Assembly: GCA_029567325.1 (NCBI GenBank)
Contig: JAKQLF010000050.1
Location: forward strand, 1-39,335
DNA: 39,335 nt
DNA from: Bacteroidota bacterium
Lineage (GTDB): Bacteria > Bacteroidota > Bacteroidia > Chitinophagales > Saprospiraceae
Reading direction: 5' to 3'
The notes below the pieces were generated by a model. That model was not told the DNA's origin and made no database searches. It saw nothing but the letters and a program-made list of their open reading frames with translations. This document shows, in pieces, positions 19,774-28,255 of the stretch (positions are counted from its first letter, which is position 1; each line of letters starts with the position of its first letter). The position numbers were made by a program, and so were the translations under genes.

Positions 19774-20618
19774 TAAGTCAATGATTTACCAGTTACTTGA
19801 ATGAAAATCTCATCCAAACTTGCTTCCTTAGAATGGATAGTAGACAACTCCCCGTTTCTGATCAATTGCAGAAATGCCTCATTTTGACCAAGTCCTTCCA
19901 TTGAGAAATAAAGCGGATCCTGTTGATCCTTCATAAATACTTCCACATTGTGGTGGCTGTATTTTAATTTTAGTTGTTTTGGAGAATCAATAACTTTCAA
20001 AGCACCATCTACCATAAAAGCAACCCGATTACATAGTTCATCTGCATCGTGCATCTGATGGGTGGTCAAAAAAATGGTCTTATCTTCGCTTTGCAACTCT
20101 TTGATGATGTCTTTGATGATTCTGCCATTGACCGGGTCAAGGCCAGATGTTGGTTCGTCCAGAAAAATTATCTCAGGATTGTGCATGAAAGATCTTACAA
20201 AATTGAGCCGCATTTTCATTCCTTTTGAAAATTCACCTACCTTTTTCCTGGCATCATTTTCTAGCCCCACTTTGGCCAATAGGTCAAGCGGTTTTTGACT
20301 ATTTTGATAAAAGTTTCTGAAGAATTCCAAATTCTCCAAAGCCGTTAATTTCAAATAATGATTGGGTAATTCAAATCCCACTCCAATTTTCTCATAAAGT
20401 GTTTTATCCCATGATTTCACTTCTTTTCCATCAATTGTTGCAGATCCTTCATAATCATTCAACAACTTGTAAAGTATTTTTTGAGTAGTACTCTTTCCAG
20501 ATCCGCTAGGGCCAAGAAATCCAAATATTTCACCCTTTTCAATTTGAAATGAAATGTTTTTAATGGCTGGATTTATGCTGCCTGCATAAGTGTAAGAAAG
20601 ATTATTTACCGATATCAT
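19773..20618 (-). CDS. ABC exporter ATP-binding subunit
   Basis: 281 residues. Complete ABC ATPase: Walker A GPSGSGKST (about 36-44), Q-loop region (GFELPNHYLKLTALENLEFF), ABC signature FSKGMKMRL (a non-LSGGQ form usual in ABC-2 exporters), Walker B IIFLDEPTSGLDP and the switch His in LTTHQMHDADELC. A C-terminal extension (about 215-281) contains the IHSKEASLDEIFIQVTG motif found in drug/lipid exporter ATPases. First gene of the coupled ATPase-permease-permease unit, 34 bp after the M19 dipeptidase. Confidence 0.95.
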   Translation of the reverse strand: MISVNNLSYTYAGSINPAIKNISFQIEKGEIFGFLGPSGSGKSTTQKILYKLLNDYEGSATIDGKEVKSWDKTLYEKIGVGFELPNHYLKLTALENLEFFRNFYQNSQKPLDLLAKVGLENDARKKVGEFSKGMKMRLNFVRSFMHNPEIIFLDEPTSGLDPVNGRIIKDIIKELQSEDKTIFLTTHQMHDADELCNRVAFMVDGALKVIDSPKQLKLKYSHHNVEVFMKDQQDPLYFSMEGLGQNEAFLQLIRNGELSTIHSKEASLDEIFIQVTGKSLT

Positions 20619-20651
20619 CTCGATAAGAAATTGAAAATAATTAAAAACAAG

Positions 20652-21875
20652 TTACCCATTTGCATGATTCAATGCTTGATTCCAAACCCTCCACACATTT
20701 TTATAACAAATCTTTTCGATCTGCTCGTCAGTGTATCCTCTTTTCAACAAAACATAAATTAAATTTGGATATTGCGACACATCTTTCAAACCTGCAGGCA
20801 GGCTGTCCCCTACTCCATCAAAGTCAGAACCCAATCCTACATGGTCTATTCCTGCAAGTTTTACAATCAGATCTATGTGATCGGCTACTTTTTCGACATC
20901 AGAAAATAAAGAGCCATTTTTTGCTTCAAACTCCATCATTAGTTTTTTGGCTTCAGGATCAGATTCTTTTAAATTTTTATCACTCAATAATTTATCAAAT
21001 TTATCCCAGTTTGGTTTCAAACTTCCGTCCAAAAAAGTAGAACCAAAATTGACTTGTATCACCCCACCTTTTTTGCCCATTTCAACAATCATTTCATCAC
21101 TCATATTTCGTTGAAAACCAGGTGTGAAATTTCTTGCGGAAGAGTGAGAAGCAATGACAGGAACTCTAGACAACTCCATCACTTGCCAAAATGTTTTGTC
21201 TGAAATATGGGATACATCAATCATGATTCCTTGAATATTCATTTCTGCGACAACTTCCATTCCGAAAGGGCTCAATCCTTTCCAAGTTGCTGTTGTATCG
21301 TAAGAAGAATCACATATTTGATTGTCTTTGCCATGGGTCAACGTGATATAACTGATACCCCTTTTTTTGAAATATGCCACATTTTTAATGTCCTTTTCAA
21401 TAGGTGCGCCATTTTCCATGCCCATTGGCAGTGCTATTTTCCCAGCAGCTACTACAGCCTCGGCTTCGGCAGGACTTTTCACCGTTTTATAATAATCTGG
21501 AAGTTCGGCAGCAATTTTTTCAACCATATCTATGAGTGAGTCTGCATAAGCTTTTGCTCCCCCGGTCACTTGATAGGAAGAAGGGATATAAATAGACATA
21601 AAAGGAACATCCAAGCCACCTGCTTTTGCTCTTTTAAAATCAAAATCTCCGTCTTTGGTTTCTATTGGAATGCCAATAAACTCTTTGGTAAATCTGAAAT
21701 TTTTGATCGCTAGCCTATACGGCAAGTCCACATGCCCATCTGTGATGATGTATTGATGTGCCAAAGTTTGTGCCTTTGTCCGTAACACCTGCTCTTCGCT
21801 TTGTTTGGATAATTTTTTGCTACAACCGATGACACAAAGCAATAAAACAAATAAAATCAAATTGGTAAATTTCAT
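20652..21875 (-). CDS. M19 membrane dipeptidase (renal dipeptidase family) lipoprotein
   Basis: 407 residues from ATG 21875; a TTG two codons upstream is less likely. Lipobox IGC (Cys18) gives a lipoprotein. The zinc ligands of family M19 are all visible: H48-x-D50 (TDGHVDLPYRL), Glu in PMGMENGAPIEK, His in IDVSHISDKTFW and His in VIASHSSARNFTPGFQRNM; HVGLGSDFDGVGD closes the barrel. The enzyme hydrolyses dipeptides, and family members accept D-amino acids at the C-terminal position, at the cell surface. It leads a likely four-gene operon with the ABC exporter; a link between peptide hydrolysis and export is inference. The 308-bp upstream gap (21876-22183) also holds the clpB promoter. Confidence 0.93.
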   Translation of the reverse strand: MKFTNLILFVLLLCVIGCSKKLSKQSEEQVLRTKAQTLAHQYIITDGHVDLPYRLAIKNFRFTKEFIGIPIETKDGDFDFKRAKAGGLDVPFMSIYIPSSYQVTGGAKAYADSLIDMVEKIAAELPDYYKTVKSPAEAEAVVAAGKIALPMGMENGAPIEKDIKNVAYFKKRGISYITLTHGKDNQICDSSYDTTATWKGLSPFGMEVVAEMNIQGIMIDVSHISDKTFWQVMELSRVPVIASHSSARNFTPGFQRNMSDEMIVEMGKKGGVIQVNFGSTFLDGSLKPNWDKFDKLLSDKNLKESDPEAKKLMMEFEAKNGSLFSDVEKVADHIDLIVKLAGIDHVGLGSDFDGVGDSLPAGLKDVSQYPNLIYVLLKRGYTDEQIEKICYKNVWRVWNQALNHANG

Positions 21876-22137
21876 ATTCAATCATTTAGTTTTTAATCGG
21901 GCCTTAACGATGATCATGTTAAAACAAATACCTAGAGTAGCATGTAATACTGACACCTTATTGGAATTGCTCTTACAAACTTAATATTCCAACTCGAATG
22001 TATCATGAAAATATAAAACTAAGCCGACTTAATTTTAAGATTACGCAAATTTGTCATATAAAACTCAATATCGGGTGTCATTTTGCCAGCTGAATATCAA
22101 GGTTTTATGTCATAATTACCATTTTTTCACATTGGAA

Positions 22138-22145
22138 TAATTTTG
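22138..22145 (+). promoter_or_regulatory. -7 element (TAnnTTTG) upstream of clpB
   Basis: TAATTTTG matches the Bacteroidota -7 consensus exactly and ends 38 bp before the clpB ATG. No convincing -33 element is seen, and no CIRCE-type inverted repeat is present in the 308-bp gap. Confidence 0.4.
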
Positions 22146-22183
22146 GATCACAACCCATTATAGAACCTAAATAAAAATTAAAG

Positions 22184-24799
22184 ATGAATCTGAATAATTT
22201 AACAATAAAAGCACAAGAAGTCGTGCAAAAAGCACAACAACTTGCCATGGAGCTAGGCAGTCAAGCAATTGAACCCGGCCATTTTCTAGAAGGTATGTTT
22301 GCCATCGAAGATTCTCCCGTCAATCACTTGTTGAAAAAACTAGGGTTGAACCCAGATGTCATTAGAAAAACAAACGAAAGCATTGCCAAATCATACGTGA
22401 AGGGTCAAAATGGTGGTCAATCCATCAGCCGTCAAGCTTCAGAAATCATACAAAAAGCCAACATCTCTTTGAAGACTTTTGGAGATGAATTTGTAGCTGT
22501 CGAACATTTGTTTTTGGGTTTATTACAGACCAAAGACCAAGTCAGTCAAATGTTGAAAGACTATGGCATCAAAGAAAATGACTTGATTGCCGCCATTAAG
22601 GAAATGCGCAAAGGCAGTAAAGTACACAGTCAAAGTGCTGAAAATACATACAATGCGCTTAACAAATACGCCATCAATCTCAATGAGCGTGCAAAATCGG
22701 GTAAACTCGATCCAGTCATTGGTAGAGAAGAAGAAATTCGCAGGGTTTTGCACATTTTAGCAAGAAGGACCAAAAACAATCCGATCCTTATAGGTGAACC
22801 TGGTGTTGGTAAAACTGCCATCATAGAAGGTTTGGCGCACAGGATCATTGCAGGTGATGTGCCTGAGGATTTGCGAGAAAAACAAATTTATGCTTTGGAT
22901 ATGGGTGCTCTGATTGCAGGTGCCAAGTATCAAGGCGAATTTGAAGAAAGACTCAAAGCGGTGATCAATGAAGTTTTGAGCTCTGATGGAAATATTTTCC
23001 TTTTCATTGACGAAATCCACACTTTGATTGGTGCTGGTAAAAATCAGGGAGCCATGGATGCTGCAAATATCCTCAAACCTGCGTTGGCAAGGGGTGAATT
23101 GCGGGCCATCGGTGCAACTACACTTGATGAATATCAAAAGTATTTTGAAAAAGACAAGGCATTGGAACGTAGATTCCAACAAGTAAATGTCAACGAACCT
23201 TCTGAAGAGGATGCCATTTCAATACTTAGAGGTTTAAAAGAGAGGTATGAAACCCACCACAAAATCAACATCACCGATGAAGCAGTGGTTGCGGCTGTTC
23301 AGCTTTCTAATAGATACATTACGGACAGGTTTTTACCAGATAAGGCCATTGACTTGATAGACGAGGCTGCTGCTAAATTGCGCATGGAAATGAACAGCAT
23401 GCCAGAGGAATTGGACGAGGTCGAGCGTAAAATCAGACAATTGGAGATTGAGCGCGCTGCAATGCAACGAGAAGAAGATCAAACAAAACTCGCCAGAATC
23501 AACGAGGACCTTGCCAACTTGGAAGAAAAACGCAATGGTTTGAAATTGAAGTGGGAAAATGAAAGGTCTGTGGTCTTGGGCATTCAAACTGCCAAAGAAG
23601 AATTGGAAAAATTGAAGTCTGAAAGTGCCCGGGCTGAGCGTGAAGGTAATTACACACATGCGGCGGAAATAAAGTACGGTAGAATTCCAGACGAACAACA
23701 ACGCCTTAGTAAATACATGGACCAACTTTCCGAGATGCAGGACAATGACAAATTGTTGGTCAAGGAAGAAGTGGATGGAGAAGACATTGCAGAAATTGTG
23801 AGTAAATGGACAGGTATTCCAGTCACTCGCATGTTGCAAAGTGAAAAGGAAAAATTGATTCACCTAGAAGAAAGAATAGAACGTCGTGTCATTGGCCAGG
23901 AAGAAGCGGTTGAAGCAGTTTCCAATGCCATCAGGTTGAGTCGTACCGGACTTTCAAATCAAAATAAACCCATTGGTTCTTTCCTTTTCTTGGGAACAAC
24001 TGGTGTTGGTAAAACAGAACTCGCTAAAGCCTTAGCGGAGGAATTGTTTAATGACGAAAACCTCATGACGCGTATTGACATGAGTGAATATCAGGAAAAA
24101 CATGCCGTTTCAAGATTGGTAGGCGCTCCTCCAGGATACGTTGGTTATGAAGAAGGTGGACAATTGACAGAGGCCGTGAGAAGAAAACCATACAGTGTGG
24201 TTTTGCTCGATGAAATCGAAAAAGCACACCCCGATACTTTCAATATTTTATTGCAAGTTTTGGAAGATGGGCGATTGACAGATAACAAAGGCCGGGTGGC
24301 AAATTTCAAAAATACAGTCATCATCATGACTTCAAACATGGGTTCGGAACTCATCAGAGAAAATTTTGCTCAATTGACCGAACAAAACGAAGAAGAAATG
24401 GTAGAGAAGACCAAGAATGCGGTTTTTGAATTATTGAAATTGAGCGTGCGACCTGAGTTTCTGAACAGAATTGATGAAGTCATCATGTTCAGACCTCTGG
24501 ATCGCAGAAACATCAGGAGCATCATTGACATACAATTGAATGACGTGAAAAGACTTTTGGCAGAACAGGACATCAGAATTGACTTCACACCTCAACTCAA
24601 AACCTGGCTGGCTGATGAGGGCTTCAACCCAGAATTTGGAGCAAGGCCGCTCAAACGCGTCATTACTAAGAAGATTTTGCACGAGTTGTCAAAACAAATA
24701 TTGACAAACGTCATCGTACCAAGATCTGATGTTTTATTGGATGTTTTTGATGACAAGGTGGTGGTGAGAAAGACCGTTTTAGCAGAACATGTGAATTAG
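22184..24799 (+). CDS. clpB: ClpB chaperone (Hsp100 disaggregase)
   Basis: 871 residues. Order: Clp N-domain (1-145), AAA1 with Walker A GEPGVGKT (204-211) and Walker B IFLFIDEIH (271-279), the long coiled-coil M-domain (about 395-530, MEMNSMPEELDEVERKIRQLEIE) that separates ClpB from ClpA/C, AAA2 with Walker A GTTGVGKT (604-611) and Walker B VVLLDEIEKAH (about 672-682), pore loop GYVGYEEGG (651-659) and the C-terminal D2-small domain (FNPEFGARPLKRVITKKI). It works with DnaK to rescue aggregated proteins after heat stress. AAA2 has Thr605 where most ClpB have Pro (GPTGVGKT). A terminator follows at 24832-24866. Single gene; the heat-shock promoter is inferred from the -7 box only. Confidence 0.97.
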   Translation: MNLNNLTIKAQEVVQKAQQLAMELGSQAIEPGHFLEGMFAIEDSPVNHLLKKLGLNPDVIRKTNESIAKSYVKGQNGGQSISRQASEIIQKANISLKTFGDEFVAVEHLFLGLLQTKDQVSQMLKDYGIKENDLIAAIKEMRKGSKVHSQSAENTYNALNKYAINLNERAKSGKLDPVIGREEEIRRVLHILARRTKNNPILIGEPGVGKTAIIEGLAHRIIAGDVPEDLREKQIYALDMGALIAGAKYQGEFEERLKAVINEVLSSDGNIFLFIDEIHTLIGAGKNQGAMDAANILKPALARGELRAIGATTLDEYQKYFEKDKALERRFQQVNVNEPSEEDAISILRGLKERYETHHKINITDEAVVAAVQLSNRYITDRFLPDKAIDLIDEAAAKLRMEMNSMPEELDEVERKIRQLEIERAAMQREEDQTKLARINEDLANLEEKRNGLKLKWENERSVVLGIQTAKEELEKLKSESARAEREGNYTHAAEIKYGRIPDEQQRLSKYMDQLSEMQDNDKLLVKEEVDGEDIAEIVSKWTGIPVTRMLQSEKEKLIHLEERIERRVIGQEEAVEAVSNAIRLSRTGLSNQNKPIGSFLFLGTTGVGKTELAKALAEELFNDENLMTRIDMSEYQEKHAVSRLVGAPPGYVGYEEGGQLTEAVRRKPYSVVLLDEIEKAHPDTFNILLQVLEDGRLTDNKGRVANFKNTVIIMTSNMGSELIRENFAQLTEQNEEEMVEKTKNAVFELLKLSVRPEFLNRIDEVIMFRPLDRRNIRSIIDIQLNDVKRLLAEQDIRIDFTPQLKTWLADEGFNPEFGARPLKRVITKKILHELSKQILTNVIVPRSDVLLDVFDDKVVVRKTVLAEHVN

Positions 24800-24831
24800 T
24801 TTTTTGCATTCGCGTAATTTTATAAATTTTA

Positions 24832-24866
24832 GAAAAGGAGTGATGTTTTTTACATTGCTCCTTTTC
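24832..24866 (+). terminator. Intrinsic terminator after clpB
   Basis: GAAAAGGAG (24832-24840) pairs with CTCCTTTTC (24858-24866); the stem continues inward with G-U pairs to about 15 bp around a T-rich loop. It is 33 bp after the clpB stop. Confidence 0.82.
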
Positions 24867-24951
24867 ATTTTAAAGTAGTCGGAGCTGAAAACTTTCCACT
24901 TTGAGAACCCACAATTTATTTAGAAAAATTTCTCAGATAATCGGAATGCAA

Positions 24952-24959
24952 TATCTTTG
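24952..24959 (+). promoter_or_regulatory. -7 element (TAnnTTTG) upstream of the SRPBCC gene
   Basis: TATCTTTG, exact match, 18 bp before ATG 24978, so the untranslated leader would be about 12 nt. Confidence 0.4.
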
Positions 24960-24977
24960 AAAATAAAAATTAGAACT

Positions 24978-25406
24978 ATGTCTAAAGAATTGGTCGTTAT
25001 TGAAACCATGGTGAATGCTCCCGTTGAAATCGTTTGGGAAAAATGGAATGCACCAACACATATTACCGAATGGTATACTGCAACGCCTGAATGGCACACC
25101 CCACAGGCAAGTGCTGATTTTACAGAAGGAGGATCATTCAATTACAGAATGGAGGCCAAGGATGGCAGTTTTGGTTTTGATTTTAATGGCACATTCGATG
25201 AAATCGTAGAAAATGAATTCATAGCCTATACCTTGGCTGATGGTCGCGAAGTAAAAATTACCTTTTCGTCCCTTGGGCCAAATACCCACATAGAACAAGA
25301 ATTTGAAGCGGAGGGAGAAAATCCCGTGGAAATGCAAAAAGCAGGTTGGCAAGCCATTTTAGACAATTTTAAAAGTTATATAGAAGGTTCTGATGAAGAG
25401 GAATGA
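24978..25406 (+). CDS. SRPBCC (AHSA1/ActB_like) domain protein
   Basis: 142 residues; I use ATG 24978 because the upstream open frame (to 24957) overlaps the promoter box. The AHSA1-type fold is clear: VIETMVNAPVEIVWEKWNAPTHITEWY at the N-terminus, GGSFNYRMEAKDGSFGFDFNGTFDEI in the middle, and a C-terminal long helix GWQAILDNFKSYIEG. These START-like proteins hold hydrophobic ligands or serve as Hsp90-cochaperone relatives; bacterial ones are mostly uncharacterised. Acidic tail (SDEEE). Next to clpB but separated by its terminator. Confidence 0.9.
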   Translation: MSKELVVIETMVNAPVEIVWEKWNAPTHITEWYTATPEWHTPQASADFTEGGSFNYRMEAKDGSFGFDFNGTFDEIVENEFIAYTLADGREVKITFSSLGPNTHIEQEFEAEGENPVEMQKAGWQAILDNFKSYIEGSDEEE

Positions 25407-25410
25407 TTGA

Positions 25411-25464
25411 GTTCATAAAGTTTATAAAGTTTGTAAAGTTGAAAGTTCATATAGTTCTTAAGTT
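25411..25464. repeat. AT-rich short-period repeat (ATAAAGTTT-like) after a stop codon
   Basis: Successive degenerate units (CATAAAGTT, TATAAAGTT, TGTAAAGTT, then GAAAGTTCATATAGTT) begin five bases after the stop codon of the SRPBCC gene. Confidence 0.7.
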
Positions 25465-25603
25465 AAAAATAAGTATAGTAAGAGATCCAGAAGGGGTGAA
25501 AAGCCTTTCGACCGTATTTCAAAAATTGGAAAGTTTGTAGGAGTGAAAAGCTTTTGAAGTCCAAGTTTAAACAATTAAACATTCCGTTGCTGGATAAATA
25601 TTA

Positions 25604-25611
25604 TATATTTG
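25604..25611 (+). promoter_or_regulatory. -7 element (TAnnTTTG) upstream of the DUF6624-like gene
   Basis: TATATTTG, exact match, 74 bp before the ATG at 25686. No well-spaced -33 element. Confidence 0.35.
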
Positions 25612-25685
25612 AGAAGCTTTTTATTATGTTTATGTTGAAATTCTGAGAACTCGGTTTCTTATTTTATTAAAACAACATTACCCAA

Positions 25686-26522
25686 ATGAAAACTTACTAC
25701 CTAGCAATCCTTATAATATGGATGTTCTCCATAATTTCTTGTAAAAATGAAATAGATCAATTTATTCCACCCAAAAATGATGAATTATCAAATGGGACCT
25801 ACGATAAATATGTAGAAAGTTTAAAAGAAGCATATCACAATAATGACAAACTAAATGCTGCATTACAATTGGCAAACCTCAAAGCAGACAAGGAAATAAC
25901 CTTTACAATTTTAGAAGCAGGTATAAAAGAAGATCTTAGTAATTGTGATAAAATATACAACTGGTATTGGTTATATGACAGAAATAATTTTGGAGTAAAC
26001 ATTGTTAAATTAGATACCAGTAAATTTAAAAATGCAGTGCAATTGTGTGACAAGTTATATGGAAATTATTCCTATTTAAGGTATGCTGAATTGAAGGATC
26101 AGAATGAAAAGGACGCTGTAAAAAATAGAAAAAAAGAAGACAGTAGTGCCTTTAATCTAACGCTGGTTGCTGAATTAGAACAAATATCTCTTGACGATCA
26201 GGAGGTTAGGAAAAAATTAATGGTAAAGAATATTGCATCTGATTTGGAAAATAAATTATTAAGCGAAATGCACGTTGTTGATTCAATAAATCTCCTTAAA
26301 ATTGATAAAATATTTCAAAAATATGGTTATCCAAGTATTGCATTAGTTGGTAAAGATTGCAATTTCACCCCTGCATTGATTATTCATCATAATATCGATT
26401 TGACTAACAGAAATAAATACTTACCAATATTAGAAAAAGCAGTATCTGATGGTTTGTTATACCAGGAAACTTTAAACATGATTAAGCATAGAATAGCCGA
26501 TATTGAATTAGATGAAAATTAA
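25686..26522 (+). CDS. Lipoprotein with a DUF6624-like C-terminal domain
   Basis: 278 residues. Lipoprotein signal with lipobox IISC (Cys19). The middle (about 35-135) is helical with TPR-like spacing (NDKLNAALQLANLKADK). The C-terminal half (about 155-270) has the features of the DUF6624 family: a 'D-x-x-N/L-x-x-x-L-x-x-I-x-x-K-Y-G-Y/W-P' segment (NLLKIDKIFQKYGYPSIALVGKD), then a His-rich helix (ALIIHHNIDL) and a terminal helix. The His and Asp residues there suggest a conserved pocket, but no activity is known. It is convergent with the GNAT gene; a terminator lies between them. Confidence 0.82.
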   Translation: MKTYYLAILIIWMFSIISCKNEIDQFIPPKNDELSNGTYDKYVESLKEAYHNNDKLNAALQLANLKADKEITFTILEAGIKEDLSNCDKIYNWYWLYDRNNFGVNIVKLDTSKFKNAVQLCDKLYGNYSYLRYAELKDQNEKDAVKNRKKEDSSAFNLTLVAELEQISLDDQEVRKKLMVKNIASDLENKLLSEMHVVDSINLLKIDKIFQKYGYPSIALVGKDCNFTPALIIHHNIDLTNRNKYLPILEKAVSDGLLYQETLNMIKHRIADIELDEN

Positions 26523-26560
26523 TACGTTTCTTAAATTCCTTTTAGAATAAAAGTCATAAG

Positions 26561-26591
26561 AAAAATTTCCACTTATTATATGTGGAATTTT
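26561..26591. terminator. Bidirectional terminator between convergent genes
   Basis: TTCCAC (26567-26572) pairs with GTGGAA (26582-26587), extended by A/T pairs beyond a mismatch, with A and T runs on the two outer sides. It lies between the DUF6624-like gene (+) and the GNAT gene (-). Confidence 0.6.
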
Positions 26592-26594
26592 CCA

Positions 26595-27143
26595 CTACCA
26601 TTCCCAAATCACCAGTTCCCAAGCCTCAGCACCAGCCTCATCCAAAGTGTATAAATTGGTAAAACCAATGTGTTTGTGCGCAGCCATGGATCTGGTATTG
26701 AGGCAAGATACAAGAGTCAAACAGAAATCATATTTACCAGCATAGGTCATTTTGAATTGCTCGTACAACGATCTGAACACACCTTGCCCTCTGTAATGAT
26801 AATCAACACATATTTGGCCCATCATCAAATAATTGTTGAAATGGCGATCACCCTTTTCTTTCAATTCATCAACAATGCGAAACATAGGAAATAAACCAGG
26901 AATTTTATCTGAAAATTTTGGTGACATCGTCAAGGCATAGGCAATGACCCTATTCCCGTCCAATCCAATGATGTGGCCGTCAGCTACATTCATTTGATGC
27001 AGCAACTCAAAATCATGTTTTAACGTTACAAAACCTTGCTCCGCTTCTACATCCTTTGTGTGGCTACCTTTTAGAAAACGACTTTGTAGTTCTAAGATGC
27101 CGTGTAATTCCTCCTCGGTTTCTGCTTTCCTAAAAACGAGCAT
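26595..27143 (-). CDS. GNAT-family N-acetyltransferase
   Basis: 182 residues, one GNAT fold. The acetyl-CoA pyrophosphate loop is R118-G119-Q120-G121 in YHYRGQGVF, following the beta-4 strand GQICVDYHY; the C-terminal part SMAAHKHIGFTNLYTL is the usual 'N/A-x-x-x-Y/H-x-x-x-G-F' motif. It acetylates an amine; the substrate cannot be read from the sequence. It begins one base after the stop of the upstream DUF4241-like gene, so the two are probably co-transcribed. Confidence 0.9.
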   Translation of the reverse strand: MLVFRKAETEEELHGILELQSRFLKGSHTKDVEAEQGFVTLKHDFELLHQMNVADGHIIGLDGNRVIAYALTMSPKFSDKIPGLFPMFRIVDELKEKGDRHFNNYLMMGQICVDYHYRGQGVFRSLYEQFKMTYAGKYDFCLTLVSCLNTRSMAAHKHIGFTNLYTLDEAGAEAWELVIWEW

Positions 27144-27144
27144 A

Positions 27145-27873
27145 CTATTTTATGTCTACCACAAAAAAATCAATGACACATTCCACAATTTCTCCAGCCT
27201 TATTCAACCCCCAATAAACCGGAAATCTACCAGCTTGTCCACCTGTTGAAAACATTGGAACAGAAGAGGTATTGTCAACTTTATGCATATTCCAATCACC
27301 AATTTCCAGGGAATATTTATTCGATCCAGAATATGCTTTGAATTCAGCAGCAAGAAAATCAGTATAGAAATTGCCTTTCTTATGCTTTTTATAATAAGCC
27401 TTTTTCTCTTTGTTGAATTTTTCAAAAGCTTCCAAATCAAAAAAACTGGCTAACTGCGATTTAGATTCAAATCCAAAAAAACCATCGCTTTTGAGTGTTG
27501 CCAATTGACTTTCTTCCAAATCTGTAGTGATGGCCAATTCCCAAGTCACGGCCTTTTCTTTTTTTAATTTTAAAATTGCAAAAGCAATGACATAATAATC
27601 TTCCTCAGGTACAGGATTGACCATTATTTCCACCGGATACTTTCCTGGCGTGATCTTTTTGGTAAGAGGATTCAAAACGTCAGTATCAAATGGATCTCCA
27701 ACCAATAAAACACCGGAAGGAAAATTGCATTCCCCGATAGAGACCTTAGTCAATTTTTTATTTTTGAATGCCTTGGTATAGTCGATGGTTGGCAGCTTTT
27801 TGTTTTGCCCAATTACTTCTGTTTGTAAAAAACAGGATAATAACAGAAAAACAAGGAAGGTTAATTGTTTCAT
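27145..27873 (-). CDS. Secreted DUF4241-like protein
   Basis: 242 residues. Signal peptide (LTFLVFLLLSCFLQTEVIGQ, cleavage near 23). The body matches the layout I know for DUF4241: GVLLVGDPF near 55, a 'P-G-K-Y-P-V-E-I-M-V' strand, FAILKLKKEKAVTWELAI, a long charged helix (FEKFNKEKKAYYKKHKK) and the C-terminal strands SVPMFSTGGQAGRFPVYWGLN followed by IVECVIDFFV. Most DUF4241 proteins are cytoplasmic, so a signal peptide is unusual. Function unknown; some members are found in toxin-immunity contexts, but nothing here supports that. Pairs with the GNAT gene. Confidence 0.85.
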   Translation of the reverse strand: MKQLTFLVFLLLSCFLQTEVIGQNKKLPTIDYTKAFKNKKLTKVSIGECNFPSGVLLVGDPFDTDVLNPLTKKITPGKYPVEIMVNPVPEEDYYVIAFAILKLKKEKAVTWELAITTDLEESQLATLKSDGFFGFESKSQLASFFDLEAFEKFNKEKKAYYKKHKKGNFYTDFLAAEFKAYSGSNKYSLEIGDWNMHKVDNTSSVPMFSTGGQAGRFPVYWGLNKAGEIVECVIDFFVVDIK

Positions 27874-28114
27874 TTTGTCTTTGTTTTGAGGTCAGGGAAA
27901 ATTGATTATTATTATCAGTAATTATTTAAAATATTTACGGCATTAACTAGTTAACATCTCGTTCCAAACCAAAGATAAAATAAAGTTGTCTGTTTTTAAA
28001 TAGTGAAGTGTCTCGTAATGCCATTTTGAGCATTTTTTCGAGAATGATTTTTTGGGATTGCAATTTAAGACACCAATAGAAAATAGGGGAATTACAAGCT
28101 TATCATCTTTTCAT

Positions 28115-28204
28115 CTGCGGAATCCATATGGTTTTACCTACATTCCGCAGTTTTTGATATGATAATCTGCGGAATGTATGTATATATACCCACATTCCGC
28201 AGAT
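28115..28204. repeat. Two inverted repeats of CTGCGGAAT
   Basis: Four half-sites: CTGCGGAAT at 28115-28123 and its complement at 28142-28150; ATCTGCGGAATGT at 28165-28177 and its perfect 13-bp complement at 28192-28204. The second pair is separated by 14 nt. They lie in a 940-bp region with no gene (27874-28814), 86 bp before the tandem array. Nothing else is seen at 27874-28114. Confidence 0.8.
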
Positions 28205-28255
28205 CAAATAGGTGAAGCCATCCAATCCTTAATTACGATCAATTCCAAAGTTTTG

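Noticed and set aside
18365-21875. Assignment of the ABC exporter to fluoroquinolone efflux
   Set aside because: Only the gene layout and sizes are alike; the sequence does not show the substrate.
23333-23863. 176-codon minus-strand ORF within clpB
   Set aside because: It is antisense to the M-domain region of clpB; its Phe/His-rich composition is typical of a shadow frame.
26595-27873. Toxin-immunity pair from GNAT and DUF4241 neighbours
   Set aside because: GNAT lacks the features of TacT-type toxins (small size with a paired RHH/DUF1778 antitoxin), and the DUF4241-like protein is exported, so the pair does not fit.
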